Assembly (NCBI GenBank): GCA_026261815.1
Contig: JAMPIT010000566.1
Location: forward strand, 32,947,001 to 33,011,000
Direction: 5' to 3'
Length of the DNA stretch: 64,000 nt
From: Monarcha castaneiventris obscurior
Taxonomy: Eukaryota > Chordata > Aves > Passeriformes > Monarchidae
Shown here: in pieces, positions 33,305 to 47,625 of the stretch
Layout: each line of letters opens with the position of its first letter
Numbering within the stretch: position 1 is the first letter of the stretch
Notes under the pieces: generated by a model
What the model was told of the DNA's origin: nothing
The model's input: only the letters and a program-made list of their open reading frames with translations
Database searches by the model: none
Program-made: the position numbers and the translations under genes

Positions 33305-36300
33305 ATTCAGTCTCATGCCAGTCATATTCTGGGCAGCACTGTGAGCAAATGCCCCATCTAAAATGGTTTTGTTTTACTGAAATGCCTATCACTGCTTCAT
33401 TTTGTTTTCAGCAATATTCCTGCCCATTGCTGGATGCTCCTGTGAGAACGAGATGCCATCTTGTGGTTGGATTTTCATCTCACAAACATGACCTTGCTTT
33501 TCCAAGAAACTAGTTCAACTGTCTTGACAGCTTGAGAATGCAAAATAACTAAACCTGCATATTTGGATTTCATTGTGAACTCAAGTCCTCCACTAAAACC
33601 TACAGGCTTTTACAATAAAAACTGGACAGTTTCGAGGTAACATTGACTGCTATTAATCATCATGTAAAATCTGACATTTGGAGATAATAACTTTTAAGTT
33701 ATTGAAATAAAATGCTGATATGGGCAAATTAATTTTTTCCAAAGTGGAGCAAACGTATTAATTTTGGAAAGTGTAATGATTTTGTGCAGCTGCTTGGAAA
33801 AAGGTGGTGCAAGCATTATTCAAGAGAAAGCTTATGTTTTCCATAATTTAGAATAATATAAATAGCAGTTAGGACTATGTCATGTTTTCCACCCAGCTTC
33901 TCAACCTCAGGTAAAAAGCTGAGTAATAAGAATACCAAAAACCAAAATTCACCTGGAGTGTAAGTTTATCGACTTTGGGAATACTTACTTGAATATAGAT
34001 TTTTGTCCAGCTGGTTATTCAAGAATTGCCCATAAAGTTAAAATCTATTGCTATTGAGATGCTACTCCCAGAGCTCTGATATATTTTGTGCAACATAAAG
34101 ATCCACTTTCTTATTCCATCCTCTTCAGTAAATGAAGGACAAGCCAAGGGTATGATTGCAGAAATCTTCTGGCAATAGAGGATAACTGCTATCAAGGTTT
34201 CTTCACAACGACTTTACCTCAAGCTCTGTAGGCAGAGCAGTACAGCCCTAATTATGTCAGAAACAACTCCAGTCTCGGGAACAGCTGAGGAATGAAAGCA
34301 ATAACATGGATATGATGCTGCTTTACCTACCACTCCTTCTGGGCTACAAGTTCGGTCAGCTTGGTTCTAAAAAAGTGTACATCTATTGGACCTGCCCTCA
34401 GGGTGCAGCTGTGCATAGTCTGCGGACAGACAGTGGCTGTGTTGGGGCTAAATGGACTCATGGGCATACTGACCATGGACACGTGTCTCTGCTCAAAAAT
34501 GGGCCATGCCCAGAAACTTCCCTGGGAGTCAGGACTGCCTGCTGTGGGACAGCCCATGTCCATGCCAGTATCACCATCTGGCTGGCAGATGGAGGCAGCT
34601 GTAGGCACACTGCCCACTAGCCATGGCTACCCTGCTGCCTTCACTGCCAGACTGTGCCTGGAAGCTGCTCTGGGGAGCACTCGCTCAGCCACAATGGGGG
34701 CCGGGGCAGGTTAGGGTAGACCTGTGGTCCTGTGCTCAGGAACCTGCTTGGATTGGCTAGGTGGACAAACATCAGGTAGTAGAGGAGCTGTGTATGTGGC
34801 CGAGGAGGAACAGAGCGACATGGATTGTTACAGACTGTTTATTTGTCATTTGGTGTAGTTCTGTGCCTTGCACAGGAACAGACCCCCAGACCTGAGGAGC
34901 TTGCAGGATGAGGGGAGAAAAGCAAAGGCTCAGGGATGGAAAGGCCTGGCCAAAGCTGCCAAGACAGCCTTTGGCAGTGCTGTGACCAAAACCCACCTGT
35001 GCAAAGTGGAACATGCAGCCAGCACCTGCAGGTGCCCCTGGCCCAGTCAGCACCTGGCCTTGTGCCCCAGCTGAGCAGACGGATGCAGGGAGGTCTTGCC
35101 ACTTCCATGTCATGTCCACCAGCATGCTGCAAGGTGGGTGATCCACACAAGTTAGGAGAGTGGAGGAGTGGGATGCTCTCCCAGGCCAGCCGTGTAATAG
35201 TGCTAGACAACACGTGCTGCTACGTTTTAACTGGTGTCAGTTTGTGGAGGATCATAACAAGTAAAAGTGCGAGTGTAAGCAGAGGATACAGTGAAGAAAG
35301 AGCCTCTATGCTGCTGCAAATTGATTTTTTTTTTTTTTTGCAGCAAAGAGGCTTTTATTCTTACTGCATCGCAATGAGGGCTTCAAAGCCCATTTAAGTG
35401 CCTGTTTGCCTTTCCTTTTACTCTGCATTGCAGCTGGCATGACCAAGGAAAACAGCTTGCTCTGAATGCACATTAAGACTTGGCCAGTGTATGTGTAAAG
35501 CAGAAGTGCTACAGCACCATTTTGTAGCCAGCAGGAATCAGGATCAGAGAAGAAAGTGGAGGACACGATGGCAGTTCCCTTTCTCCTGTGTGCATTCTTA
35601 TCCATGTCAGCCAAGGCACAGTCATTGACACTCTGGGCTTTGCTCAGACATGCCACATGAAAAGAGATGGAACCGAAGGAAATGCAAACTGCCAGAGCTG
35701 GGTTATTGAGATCTGACTGACCTCTTTCTTCTGTAGAATTTCTCTACATCTACATATTTATTTTGAAAATTTTACCAAACAGGCATGAAATTTTGTACTG
35801 GATGTTTGTATTTTCCTCTCTGCTCCTTTTTTTTTTTTTTTGTTTTTAACTAGCTGCTACACTGATTGATATTATAGAAGAAAAGTGAAGAAAATGCATT
35901 TTTATTTTTTTGCAAGTGATCCATTCCCCTCCTCCCTATAACTGTCAAATTTGACAAGTAGCAAATAGAGCAGCACCGCTTCCTGCCTCAAGTCAGCTCA
36001 GGAGCACGCATTACTGCAAAATCAGCATGATCAGGAACTGAAGTGTCTATAAACATCAGGTGTATTTTTCACAGACTGTAGAGGTGAAAGGAACCCCTGT
36101 ATTTTTTCACTCTGGTCTTCTGCATAAACAGGGCATAAAGCTGTTCTCTCCAACTGGATGAGAGCCCGTTTTGAAAGACACTTAATTTCATTTTAAGAGC
36201 CTGTGCATTTGCCCTAACAAATCATTCCAGCTGTTAATTACCTTGTTTCAAGGGAATTCTGTCCTATTTCAAGTCTGAGTTTGTCTGGCAGAGTTTAGCT

Positions 36301-37139
36301 TCTAGCTGCTGAATCCTGGTAACCTGCTGTCTGCAGAATGGAGGAGCCCGGCCGGAGGAGCTGTGCCGTTTTCCCAGGGAGGAAGGGGAAATGTGTGGGT
36401 GTTGCTGCTATATCACTAAAAATACAAATGGGCAGCCCCAGACAGTGCTGATAGCAGATTGCAGCCCTATTAATGTTTTCCTCCTCCCTTTTTCCCATGA
36501 ATTCATGGTAAAAATGGTAAAAGTAACTCCCAAACCAGCAATTTTTCACGTGTAAATATCCATCTAAAAAGATTGTAAGATCTCTTACCCTTTCCCAAAC
36601 AAGCTGAATTACTCAGTTCTAAGAATCCCTTCCTCATTCTGGATCCTTTTTTGTGTCCTTTCCTTGAATCCCCCCTCTTCAACATCCTCCTTGGCAACAC
36701 ACTATTCTAGCAGCAGTCTTACAATTGCCACATACAGAATCAATATAACCTTCCAGCCCTAGCCTGACATTTCTTTTTATGTGTTGATTTTTCTGTGTTA
36801 CAGCCACCACCAAGCCCTTTCCCGACTCACTGCTTTCTGTGAGAAGCAGTCTGTTCTCTCAGCTGACACAGATAAATGGACATATCTCTGACAGGGTGGG
36901 TGCAAAGTCTCTCCAAAGACAGATCTGCCTGCAGCTGACTGGTTGTCCCCAGGCCAGGCCTGGAGTTCTTCTCATGCTGTGACATCCTCAGTCCTTCCTT
37001 GGCTGGTCACACAGAGCTGAGTGCAGGCCTTGTTCCCTGGTGGTCTCTAACAGGTTAAGCCCTTCAGATGTTTCTGCCGAAGTTTGCATTTCTGCTTCTC
37101 TCCGAGTCCCAGTATCCTGTCACTGATGATGAGTTCACA

Positions 37140-37385
37140 CTTACACATTGATATTAGGAAGAAATTTTTGACTGTGGGGGTGTTGAGGCACTGGAACAAG
37201 TTGTCTAGAACAGCTGTGGATGCCCCAAGTGGAAGTGTTGGGAGTGTTCAAGGCCAGGCTGGCTAGAGCTTGGAGCAACCTGATCTAGTGAAAGATGTCC
37301 CTACCAAGGGCAGGGGGGTTGGATTAGATGACCTTTAAAGGTCCCTTCCAGCCCAAACCATTGTGTGATTTTATGATTTATGAAA
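37140..37385 (+). mobile_element. CR1 LINE 3' end, plus strand
   Basis: The plus-strand translation begins DIRKKFLTVGVLRHWNKLSR, the C-terminal tail typical of CR1 ORF2. It is followed by the usual CR1 3' UTR (ggttggattagatgac, then a ccttccagcccaaacca-type stretch) and the terminal attttatgattta. It is severely 5'-truncated, as most CR1 copies are. Confidence 0.95.
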
Positions 37386-38959
37386 AAATGCATGAAGCAG
37401 ATTAAGTGACCTGAGAAGCTTTTAGCAGTCCAAAACCAGAGAAAAATACTTAATCTGGGTGCCACCAGCACACAGCAGCCTGGAGAACCCACAGCCTCTT
37501 GCACCCAGACAGCCACCACAGCTCTCAGGGGGGAATCCTGTGCAAAATAACCTGTCTGAGTATAGTCACAGTTTGTACCAGACCGAGCCCTGCTTCCCTG
37601 CTTAGAGTTTAGCTTGTAGAAGATGGTCAGGATTATTTTGCAACTCTAACAGCATGGATGATACTAACAAGACACCACTGTAGCATCTCAGTAACTCTGT
37701 CGGAAGTGACGCTCCTGGAAAAATCAAAAGAGACAAAGATTAATTGAAAACTCATTAAGCTATTACCATCCTCCCACATGCTAAAACAGACTTCTTGTTC
37801 CCACTAGTTAGATTTCTTGGGTAAAAAGCCATCACAAACTAGTTTTCAGATTTTTTGCTAAGTAATTTTTTTAAAGTGCATTTAAAAAGAATATTCAATA
37901 TTTATTCAATAATGTTTATCTACAGTGTTTTATAACTGCTAAATGTGGAACACTGCTTATAAACTGAAAAATTTCCTGTTATTCCCACTTATTTTATGTT
38001 CTGACAAAAAGTCTGACCATTTTGAATATCAAATAGGCATCCACTTCTCTGCTTTCACCTCAGAAGTATAACAAATACTGCACTGTCAGTTCTACTCCGA
38101 TCCAGCATGAAGGGCTTGTCTCTCACTGTACCTGCTCACAGCCTGAGCTAATCCTTTCGTAGCACTTGTCTGTTAATATTTAACAGGATCCAACACTCTT
38201 GGATTCAGTGACCAAAACTGGCTCTTGTAAAGTCATCCTGTAGCTGGATTCTTTTTTAGTTAAAAATGCTTAATCATTGCCACTGTGAAATATTTTTGAT
38301 TACTCAGAAATTCTGACATGACCTTAATACATCTTTCGTAAAGAATTACAGCAGAAGTGGCAAGTTAGTTTGGCAGTGCAAAATATGAAGACAGTAGTAA
38401 TATATTATTGGCAGAATTTAGTCACAAATAGGAGATAATTCTTATACTAATATAAACATAATTTTATCCTTCCGTTATTATTAATTGGTTTTACTTTTAT
38501 TTGGATATTTTGTGGTTTTTTAATTATTGCTTTCCACTCACTCCTGAACAAACATGAGATATATTTATCTATAAATAAAATATTATCTGCATTCAGCAAT
38601 TAATGGAAAGTAACACCATTAGGACTGTAAATAATTAAACAGCAGAATTTATTTCTTGCAATAAGACATAAACTGAGGTAAAGAAAGTCTCAGGCTACTT
38701 TTCTATTTTTAAATATACTTAAATACTATATTCATGTCAGGCTCATAATTTAAATGCATTCTTTGGTTATCCACTGTAAAAATTATAATCTCAGGAAATT
38801 CACTTGGTAATGCTGCAGAAGCTCCCAAGTAGCTGTATCGTAGGAATTGCACAGCATCCAAAATGTGACAGAGAAAACAGAATCCTTCTGTTCTTCAGTG
38901 CATTTCGAGAAAAACAAAATGCATTTTGGTTTATCTGGTTGTCATTTATGTGTCCTATG

Positions 38960-38990
<31 letters not shown>

Positions 38991-41900
38991 AAAAGGCTAA
39001 TTAACTATGCCATAAATCTGTCTTCAGACTTATTATGGAACCTGTAGTTGTGGAATGCAGTCCCTAAATATGTCCTTTCTCCTTCTGTGTCCTTTCTCTT
39101 TCTCCAGTCTTGGAAGTGAATGAACTAAAAGGTTATTGCCTAGAAGTAATAGGACAAACAAAGGCTACAGGGCAAGAATGCATTTCCCCCCCTGCTGTTA
39201 GTGGGGAGGGCGAGTTTTCACTCTAGCCCTTGAAGTGGAGGACAAACAGTAGTCATGTATCCTCTTTTCCTCCACCCACAGTATATGGACCCTGTCTGAT
39301 GCCTAGATGGGAGAAGTGGAGTTCCCACTGTAGAATGTTTGGGCAAGAGAAAAAGGTGCCTTGGATGGTTTCATTTGTGGAGCCTTCCTGGCCCACTCCT
39401 CGTCACTGCTGCCAGCTGCTGCCATGGGCAGCACTGTCTCACTTGGAGATCTGGCTGGAGAGCTGACTGCTTTTGACCAAGGAGCTGGGCAAGGTGTGGG
39501 GAGTTCTCTGCAAGGTGTGTGATAAAATCAAGAGGAAAACAGTATGAAATGTTTAAATTGATCAATGTCTACCTTGTTCTACTGCTGGTGCAGCTAAGGG
39601 AGTCTTGGAGGCCGTTGGTGGCCCTGGACCCATGCCCAGGAGGTCACTAGTGTGGATCAGGAGTGTTGCAGCTAGGCTGGGAGATTCTCCATCAGCGTGG
39701 GCATTCACGCTGCTGGCAGCAGCTGAGGGAGGACGGGGCTATGGCTGCACTGCTGGGTGCTCCTGCATCAGTTCAGCTCAGGGGAGGAGATGTTAATGCA
39801 AAACATTCAAGCCCAGACACCCCTCAAGCACAGCACTTTAGAGATCAAAAAGCACTTTTGGGTTGCAGGGACTGGATTTCCTTGGAAAAACTGAAGGGGT
39901 GGTGCTGCTTCAGGAGTGTGGTGAATGTGTCACGGCCATAGATGTGCTTTTGGTTTACAGAGCTGGGCTGGAGCTGGAAACATGGCCCATGCAGGATGAG
40001 TTTAGTACAGGCACCAGGTCCTTAGCACAAGTGTTTCACTCCAGTGACCTGCTCCTGTGGATCCACAATACTTACTGATACAAAAACCTTATGGAAGAGT
40101 GTCACCCCCTCAGCTTCCTGTCTGCCCACCCCAGCCCTTTCTGTCTCTGCCAACAAGGTCTGAGCTGCGACTGGATCATCAAAACAGCCTGGGTCAAGGC
40201 TGAAAATATGGGTTATAATTTGTCTTCAGCTGAACTGCTTGTTTGGCACAACTGAGAGCACTGGGGAAGGGCAATCATCACCTTAGCGTTGCTAAGTGTT
40301 TGCAGAAACAGTATTTTCCTGTCAGCCTGACAGGAAGCTGTAACATACTTCCAAGACACCTTTTCACATCAGCCTCCCTTCTCTTATTTAGTCCAGTTAG
40401 TAGGAGTTTTTGAGGTCAAGTCAGTCAATTTAGGAAAAATACAAATGCCATTGACAACTGACATTTGAAGCTCAATGGCTGTGCAAAGGTTGATATTGGT
40501 AAGAGTAGATATTATAGTCCTCATTATTCTTCTTTGCCCTGGCACCATGATCCGTTCATGAGGGCAAAAGTATTTTAATACATTAACTGGAACCTCTGCC
40601 ACCTCTTGGATTGATATAATTTGTGGTTGATGAACTCTTGTTCATTATCATTGAATTCCATAATAGGTTCTTTCACAAACTGCTGTTGGGGAAAGCTTGC
40701 CAAGTCTGAACTACTTTTTCTTGGGGCTTTTCTGTATGCTTCTAAACCCCTGGATGAAGCCTTAAAGGTTAACAGAGAGACCTCAGGAAATAATTACTGT
40801 TTCTCTGTGGACACCTTCTGCATGGCATCTTCCTGAGTTACTCCATGAAACTTTTGCAGGCATAAAATCCAGTTATTTTAAAGTATCTCCCAATAGATGA
40901 TTCTGCACACTGTAATTATGAACTGAGGTAAAAAAAAAGGTTTCTGTTACAGTGATAAACTTGCCTAGTTGACTAAAGCTACTTATTTTCTTTTACATTA
41001 TTTTTTGATTATTAAATCTGTTTGATGTGGAAATCAGGATTGAAATATTTCCCCACCAGCTTTCTGAAAATCAGGCAAACTTGCATCTTGCCAGCACAGC
41101 TGAAGACAAAATTGAGATGATATAAAAAATGATACAAGTAAAGGATTTTCTAGAAAGGTTTTGTACAGATAAAGGCCTATTGATCAAGTGATATTTGTGT
41201 AGAAGTCTTACTAGAAACAGCAACAATTATAGTTAGAGGTCATAGAGCTTCTAAGAGCTCCACTCCTTTGTAGATACATGTGCTGCTGTATGTCTGCCTC
41301 TTCCCCTACGAAACAGAATGAAGGTTTGAGGTTGGGGTTTTTTTTGTTTTATAACTCTCTTCATTCCATGTGGGGTTCCTGAAGCCATATCTTACTGGTT
41401 GGTCACTACTTAATGTATGTCAAGAGGGACTTTGCCTGAATAAGAGATAAACTTCAGAAGAAAAAGAAAATTTATTCTAGAAAAGTATAATGTCATTTGA
41501 TTACAGAAATTGGTATTAAAACGCATGAAAATGAAAAAGAAACCTATAAAGTGCAGTTCTCCATTATGTTTAGTAATTTGAGCTGCTCCCACATCTCAGA
41601 TAATCTCAGGGCCTGACACTTGACTCCCTCCACACTGAGGAGTGTCCTTTGTGACTGGATTTTCTCTCTTTTTTCTACATGCAGTCTTCTCCCTGCCTGT
41701 CTTGTCAGCCTGCAGGATGCCCTTCCCACCTTTTCTTCCATTCTTCAGCAGTTTTAACATCACTGAGCTCTTCTATCCCACCTGCCTGTGATCATTTATA
41801 GATCTTCCCTCCTGAGCAGAGGGACTTATCCCTCTCTCCCCTCCCCTGGAACTGGGTTCTGATATTCAACCTACAAAGGCTTTAAATGGGACATGTCCCC

Positions 41901-44900
41901 ATCCTGGCAGCTCCTCTGCACATGCACTGATGCTGCAGCCATTACCAAGCAGATCTTTCCTGCTTAAAGAGCCTCTCTGCTTCTCATATAATTTTCAGGA
42001 TTGCTACAGCACTTTATAAAGGCTGTGCTATGAGAAAAGTGCTATTTCACAGTGCTGATACCTGGTTATATCCACAATCTCTGGCTCAGTGCCAAGGGTA
42101 CAGGTGACAGATTAGTGACTGGGGTGACAGACTCAGAACTCAAATGGAACTATCCAGCTTTCCCAGCCTGTCCCTTTTCTCCCTTCACCTTTTACTGGTT
42201 TTAAAACTTCTGCTTATGTTTTAGAATTGGACAATGAGAGCTCCGCTTCAGTGGCTGCACAGAGCAGGACTCAGGCTCTGGAGCACTGGAGATCTGTTTA
42301 AGCACTGATATTGCTGGCAAAACTGCTTCTGAGCAGCAGCTCCTTGAAGGTGCAGAGTTGTGAGAAAGGGGGGTGTGATGATCCCAAGCAGGAGCTTCAC
42401 AAGAGCAGGGAGTCAGGAATGCCAAATCCCACAGATGGCAAATCCTGCCAGTCCTGGGGGAAAGATGCATGCACCTTCCCCAGACAAATCCTGCCATTAA
42501 TCTTGGCCCTGTGTGGGGAGGTTTTGCACCTTGCAGAGTTCTGTGCAAGGCACTTGAGGAACCAAACCCCAACAGGGGGGAGTTACCAGGGATTCTTGTG
42601 TACCAGGGATATCCTGCTGTCATGGGAAGCAGAGCCTTTTTGACAAGTTTTGCTCCATGGCACTTCCAGGAAGTCAAGCTGACCAGCAGAGTTCCTGGGG
42701 GCTTCTTGAATAGTAGAGCTGTCATGTTAAAAAGTGGGGCTATGGATCTTGTTCATTCAGGTTAGAGCTTACATCCAGCACATACTGGGTGCCTTGAGTC
42801 TTCCTCAACCTGTGTCACTGGGCATCCATATGACTTGTGTTCAGTGCTAACTGATGCTCTGGGAGAGGCTGGCACCTGCCTCCTGTTTCAGTTTGTTTGG
42901 TTCACAAAGATTAATGGGCAGGAATGATGCTGTCTATCACCAGTCTGTGAAAAGTGGATGACAAGTTGTGCAAATCTGGTGTCTCCTAAAAAATGCAGAT
43001 CAACCAAGCAGCTGGAAAATACAGTTGGCCTCATTGCTGCCAGAATGTCCTGGCAAAATTTACTAGGGAACACAAGGGCTGCAGAGCATCAATCCAACCT
43101 CATCCACCATAGAGTGCCATGGCTGAAGATTATGCATCCTTGATGGAAGTTAGAAATCCATTCTCAGGGAAGAAAAAGTTCACTCTGCCCTCAGTGAATA
43201 ATTCAACTAAGGAGTTTTGCTTAGGGCAACTTGTGAAAGTAGCAGAGCTCCATGTATAAAATGGTATTTCTGAAAGCTTTACCCATTAATTTAACATGAG
43301 TTAGCTCAATTCCAGCCTTCCTTATCCAGCACAGTCCATCTTCTGCTTTGCTAGTCAGGACTGATGTATTCCTCTGTGGCATGAAGTGAACCATCTGCCT
43401 GCAGACCTCAATAACTTGCTTCCATGGCAAAGAAAAGAGGGGCTTTATAGCAACAAAGAAAGTCATACAGAATTTCCACTGCACTCAGCAATTTCTTGTT
43501 TATTCAGTGTTGTGCAATATTCATTGATGGATAAAGATGTTACAAAAAACATTTAAATATATGATTGTAGTAAATACACATAATGCTTTTTGCAAGATTT
43601 TTTTGATTTTTTTTAGAAATACCTTTTAAATACTAGCAAAGATATTTCAGAACTTATTTCTCTGTACAGTTTTAGAGATACTAGTACTTGTGAAAAGCAA
43701 GGAGCAAAGGGAACTGCCTAACTGTAAGTGACAGTCATGTACTATAATGGTAATTCAAATTGGTCTTTACTATTAGTATACTAGAATGCAGAACACCTGC
43801 AGAGATAGATCATGCAAACTGGGGCTCATATTCAAAGAAATACAAGGGGGTTGGTATTGGTTTTTTTAATACATAAATACATCACCTTAACTCCACTCAC
43901 TAATATTGAGATGCTCAGTACTAACATAAAAGGAGACATATAGAAGTCCAGTGGAAGAGTGGTTCTAGGAAAAGGGTAATGGATAGAGCAAAAAGCAGAA
44001 TCTGTTGCAGCTTTAGGACTGGCATGGATGTTGTGTTGCTATCCTGCTGCTCTTTACACGTTACTTCAGTGCACACGCTGAATGTTCACAGGCTGTTTAG
44101 GTGTTCAGGCTTGGCATTTTTGGGGAGTGGCAGGTAGGAGGCTCCAGGAGAAAGAGAGTTTCAGTAAAAGTGGTCTGGCCATTTTCAGTCCTGAAATTAG
44201 AAAAGAACAGATTATTCTACTGAGTTGAAATAGTTTCACGAGCACTTGCTTTCAGCACTGTCAGCAGGCATCTTCCTGCTTTGGAGCAGGAACTTGAACT
44301 TTTCCAAGAGCAGAGGACTCCCCCTGGGTGTGGAGGTATACCTTTTTCTTTCATTTAAAAATCGCCTACAATTGTGGAGTTGCAACATTTAAACTGGTAT
44401 AAATTTGCAAATGCTGAAGACTTTTCAGCTGTGCCCTCCAAAATCTGTCCAGCCCAAGTATTCCTGCTTCTCAGAGCTGGAATTGGCCTGGGATCATCTG
44501 GGCAGTTGTCCTCAATTCACCCAGTAGCAAAATGAGAATTTCTTTTTTTTTTTTGTTTGTTTAGCAGAAAGAATATGCACCAAAGGAGGCTGGAGGACAG
44601 AAGACAAAGGGAAAAAGAGGGTCTGGGGAAAATGTGGTATAATGAGAGGCTTAACTCTTTCAATCTGTTTATCTTATCTAAGAACAAGTTTATGGGTGAT
44701 GTGATTTCTCTGATTATTTTAACAAGAGGAAAATGCTAGGTATTAAAGCAGTCTTTGTTTCTTGAGAGAAAGGTTCAGTGGTGTACTGCAACAACATATG
44801 AGAAAATTGAATTCAAATAAAAGATTAGGCGGAGATGTTGAGAAAGGAAGTGAAAACACTGGAACAAATTCCTAAAAGAAGCAATAAATTTACTTAGAAG

Positions 44901-45727
44901 TGTACTGGTTTTGGTATCTTATCCAGGCTTGCTGTCTCCAAAGAGTGTGCTTTGACCACTGCAGTATCTTGAACTTCCTGTATTTTTTCAGGTGACAGTC
45001 TATAGCTAGTTTCATACACTAAGAACTGGTGTCTTTCATTCTTGAATTCTTTGAATGTTCCAAGTGCAGAAGTGGTAGGGACAGATGAAGGTATGAGCTG
45101 AGAAAGAGGAAAGGATAAGGAGAAAAAGGAATGTATGAAGGAGATGAAGGACAGGAACAATATGGGAAAGAGGTACCTGGATCTCAGCTGTGCAGTTGGA
45201 TTATTAGATCATAAACCAGAGGGGACCCAGGTAGACTGCTTGGCCTAAGATTTCCCAGAAACCATCACTATTTAAGCCAGTTCTTCTTGCTTCTTGTTTT
45301 AGAAACAGAAATATCCCAAAAAAATAACTTCTTTATTTTTTTTGTATATTGCCAGCAATTGAGTAGCACTATATCTGTTGGCAGATTCTACTATGCTGAG
45401 TACATTTGTTACTAAAAGCAAAGGATATAGTTTCTCTCCAAAATGGCTTAATCATTGGTTATATGATGTAAAAAAGAACAGAAACATTATCTGCACAAAT
45501 GATAAATCAAAAGTTACATTTTCAGTCTATTTGCTAAGTTTTACTCTTTTCTTATCTAAAGCATTCATTTTATGATGTAGTGAAGGAATGAATACTTAAA
45601 AATAGCAAACCTTGACTCCAGTTGTACTGCTACAAGCTTTCTGTTAAAAGAAAATCAGCAGGAGCTTCTTTAGTTTCTTCAAATTACGATTCACTTTCTC
45701 AGGAGTCTGTTTCTGTGAAGATGTTTC
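37386..45727. other. Intergenic region, no gene recognised
   Basis: About 8.3 kb. It is AT-rich from 37.7 to 39 kb and moderately GC-rich near 39.2-40.1 and 42.2-42.8 kb. The longest frame is a 174-residue minus-strand one at 42201-42725 with no recognisable domain. A 26-nt poly(A) run is listed separately. No interspersed repeat was recognised. Confidence 0.65.
38961..38986 (+). repeat. Poly(A) run (26 nt)
   Basis: Pure 26-nt A run followed by ttaaaaaa. It could be a simple repeat or the tail of an old retrocopy. I could not identify a retrotransposed body or target-site duplication beside it. Confidence 0.9.
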
Positions 45728-46120
45728 CATAGAATCAGAATAGTTTAGTTTGGAAAATATTGTTAAAACCATTGAGTTCTATCATTAACCCAGCACTGCC
45801 CATTCCACCACTAAACCATGTCCTTAAGTGCCACATCTACAAGGCTTTTAAATACCTCCAGGGATGGTGACTGCACCACTCTCTTGGGCAGCCTGTTCCA
45901 ATGCTTGACAATGATTTCAGTGAAACATTTTCCAGCCAATTCTAACTTCCTCTGGTGCAACTTGAGGCCATTTCCTCCTGTCCCATCCCTTGATTTTTGG
46001 GAGAAGAGGCCAACCCACCTTGCTACAAACTTGTTTTAGGGGATTGTAAGGAGGAATAAAGTCCCCCCCCTTAACTCCTCTTCATATTCTTTTTCATGTT
46101 TGAAGACCCTTTTCAAGAAA
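45728..46120 (-). mobile_element. CR1 LINE 3' fragment, minus strand
   Basis: On the plus strand it starts with the inverted CR1 terminus (catagaatcagaatag). The conserved blocks follow: taacccagcactgcc, ccaccactaaaccatgtcc, tacctccagggatggtga, gcagcctgttccaatgc and aacttgaggccatttcctcc. The 3' UTR and the C-terminal coding tail are therefore in antisense, 5'-truncated near 46120. Confidence 0.96.
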
Positions 46121-47367
46121 CAGCCTGAGAGCTTCAGGTTTTCAGGACTTCATATGTGAACATCCTCATTTCTTCACAATTAAACACATTGTATTTCATC
46201 CTACCAGTTATGGTCTTCAGATCTGTCTTTCCTCTAGAATACCATTTGCACTGACACCAAATTGCAAATAATTAATGAGACAAAAGGTAGACAAGTCAGG
46301 TTGGAAACATCAAATTTAGGGATGATACCAGCAGAGGGCAATAAATAGACACTGTCCCTGGTAGCCAGCACTCCAGCTGTCTGGAGACTGGGAACTCAAG
46401 ACCTGGTGTCCACTGTTTCAGTAGAACAATCTTAGATTCTTTCAATAAATTAGAAAAGCCATAAGAGATTTTCCTTTACAAACTCTATTTAGCTTACAAA
46501 CTCTATTTTATAAAAAGTGCTTTGTAAGTTCTCTTAACCAGCCACAATAAAGACTAGTAAATCATAGTAAATAGTAATAGGTGGAATGAAAATTCAGGAA
46601 CCATGGCATGCTTGGGTGAAGACATTCATACAGCTGATATGTGCATATGCAGTAAAGTAAGTACTTCGGCTACAGCTCAAGAAAAGCTATGGATTAATTT
46701 GATTTACAGCACCTCCTTTGCCCTTGAATGACAGGAAATACAGTATTAGACACTACATCACAAACAGAAATGTATGCTGAAAAAAACTTTGCAATTGCCA
46801 TTGATGGAGATACAGATCTCTTCATGGCCTTCAGTATGTTTTCTTTAAAATATAACTTCTAAGCTGAAATGTCTCTTTTGTGTACACAGCATATGCTGGT
46901 TTTACTCTTTCACTTCAATAGGATCACGTCAAGGGACCATTAACCAGTCTTTAACTTTCAGCTTGCACATTTTATTGGTTGTTGAGGAGATGTTTGCTGA
47001 AATAGGAGAAAAATTGCATTTCTATCCTAATGAGGCAGAAAATACTATTGGAGTTCCCTTTGGAATCTTGTTAGATAATTAAGTGCTTTAGGCCTACTCA
47101 GTACCACCAAACTTTTCAGCACTTAAAATTATTTAATGGTAGTTAAGACCAAATGTTTCACCCATCGTCAAAGGGGATGCTCTATTTTGTCTGTCTTAAG
47201 GATATTTTTAAGGCAGATTTGTTAATCTAGGAAGCCTTGCAAACATTCTGGACCATGCAACCCCTTTGGCTAATTCCAACTTGCATAATGTGAATCAGAC
47301 CCAAGGCTGGTATTTAAGGATGAGAAGTGATAGAAAAGTAATTCTGCTGTAAGTGTATCCCATGAAA
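46121..47367. other. Intergenic DNA between two CR1 copies
   Basis: About 1.25 kb, AT-rich, with no gene recognised. It contains a small imperfect duplication of ttacaaactctattt at about 46477-46508. Confidence 0.7.
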
Positions 47368-47625
47368 ATCATAGAATCATAGAATACCAGGCTGGAAGGG
47401 ACCTCAAGGATCACCTGGTCCAACCTTTCTTGGCAATAGCACAGTCCAGATGGCCCAGCCCTTGTCCAGGTGAATCCTAAAAGTGTCCAATGTTGGGGAA
47501 TCCATGACTTTCCTGGGGAGATTATTTCAGTGACTGTTTGCATTGTGAAAAAATTTTCATCTTGTGTGCAATTGGAATCTCCCCAGGAGCCACTTGTAGC
47601 CGTTAACACCTCATCTTTTCTGTAT
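47368..47625 (-). mobile_element. CR1 LINE 3' fragment, minus strand (second copy)
   Basis: Starts with the doubled CR1 terminal unit atcatagaatcatagaat, then ggctggaagggacctcaag and cacctggtccaacct. The right end fades at about 47625. It is more divergent internally than the copy at 45728 and belongs to a different CR1 subfamily, judging by its terminal block. Confidence 0.93.

Larger units (their letters stand above)
30196..37139. other. Intergenic region, no gene recognised
   Basis: About 7 kb. It holds both copies of a 26-bp exact duplicate (listed separately), a GC-richer stretch at about 34300-35200 with several overlapping chance frames, and a 14-bp palindrome gcacctgcaggtgc at 35022-35035. 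It also has T runs near 31611-31632, 35325-35339 and 35828-35841. None of the frames shows a domain, a conserved motif or a supporting splice pattern. Confidence 0.65.

Noticed and set aside
34306..35397. Cluster of overlapping frames of 100-150 residues on both strands in a GC-richer patch
   Set aside because: All frames overlap one another and none looks like a known protein. GC content alone explains the low stop density.
38640..38990. Retrocopy or SINE ending in the 26-nt poly(A)
   Set aside because: I could not recognise a retrotransposed body, a pol III box pair or a matching target-site duplication, so it is reported only as a simple repeat.
42201..42725. 174-residue minus-strand frame
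   Set aside because: No domain, signal or repeat is recognisable, overlapping plus-strand frames of about 100 residues also exist, and there is no promoter or splice context.
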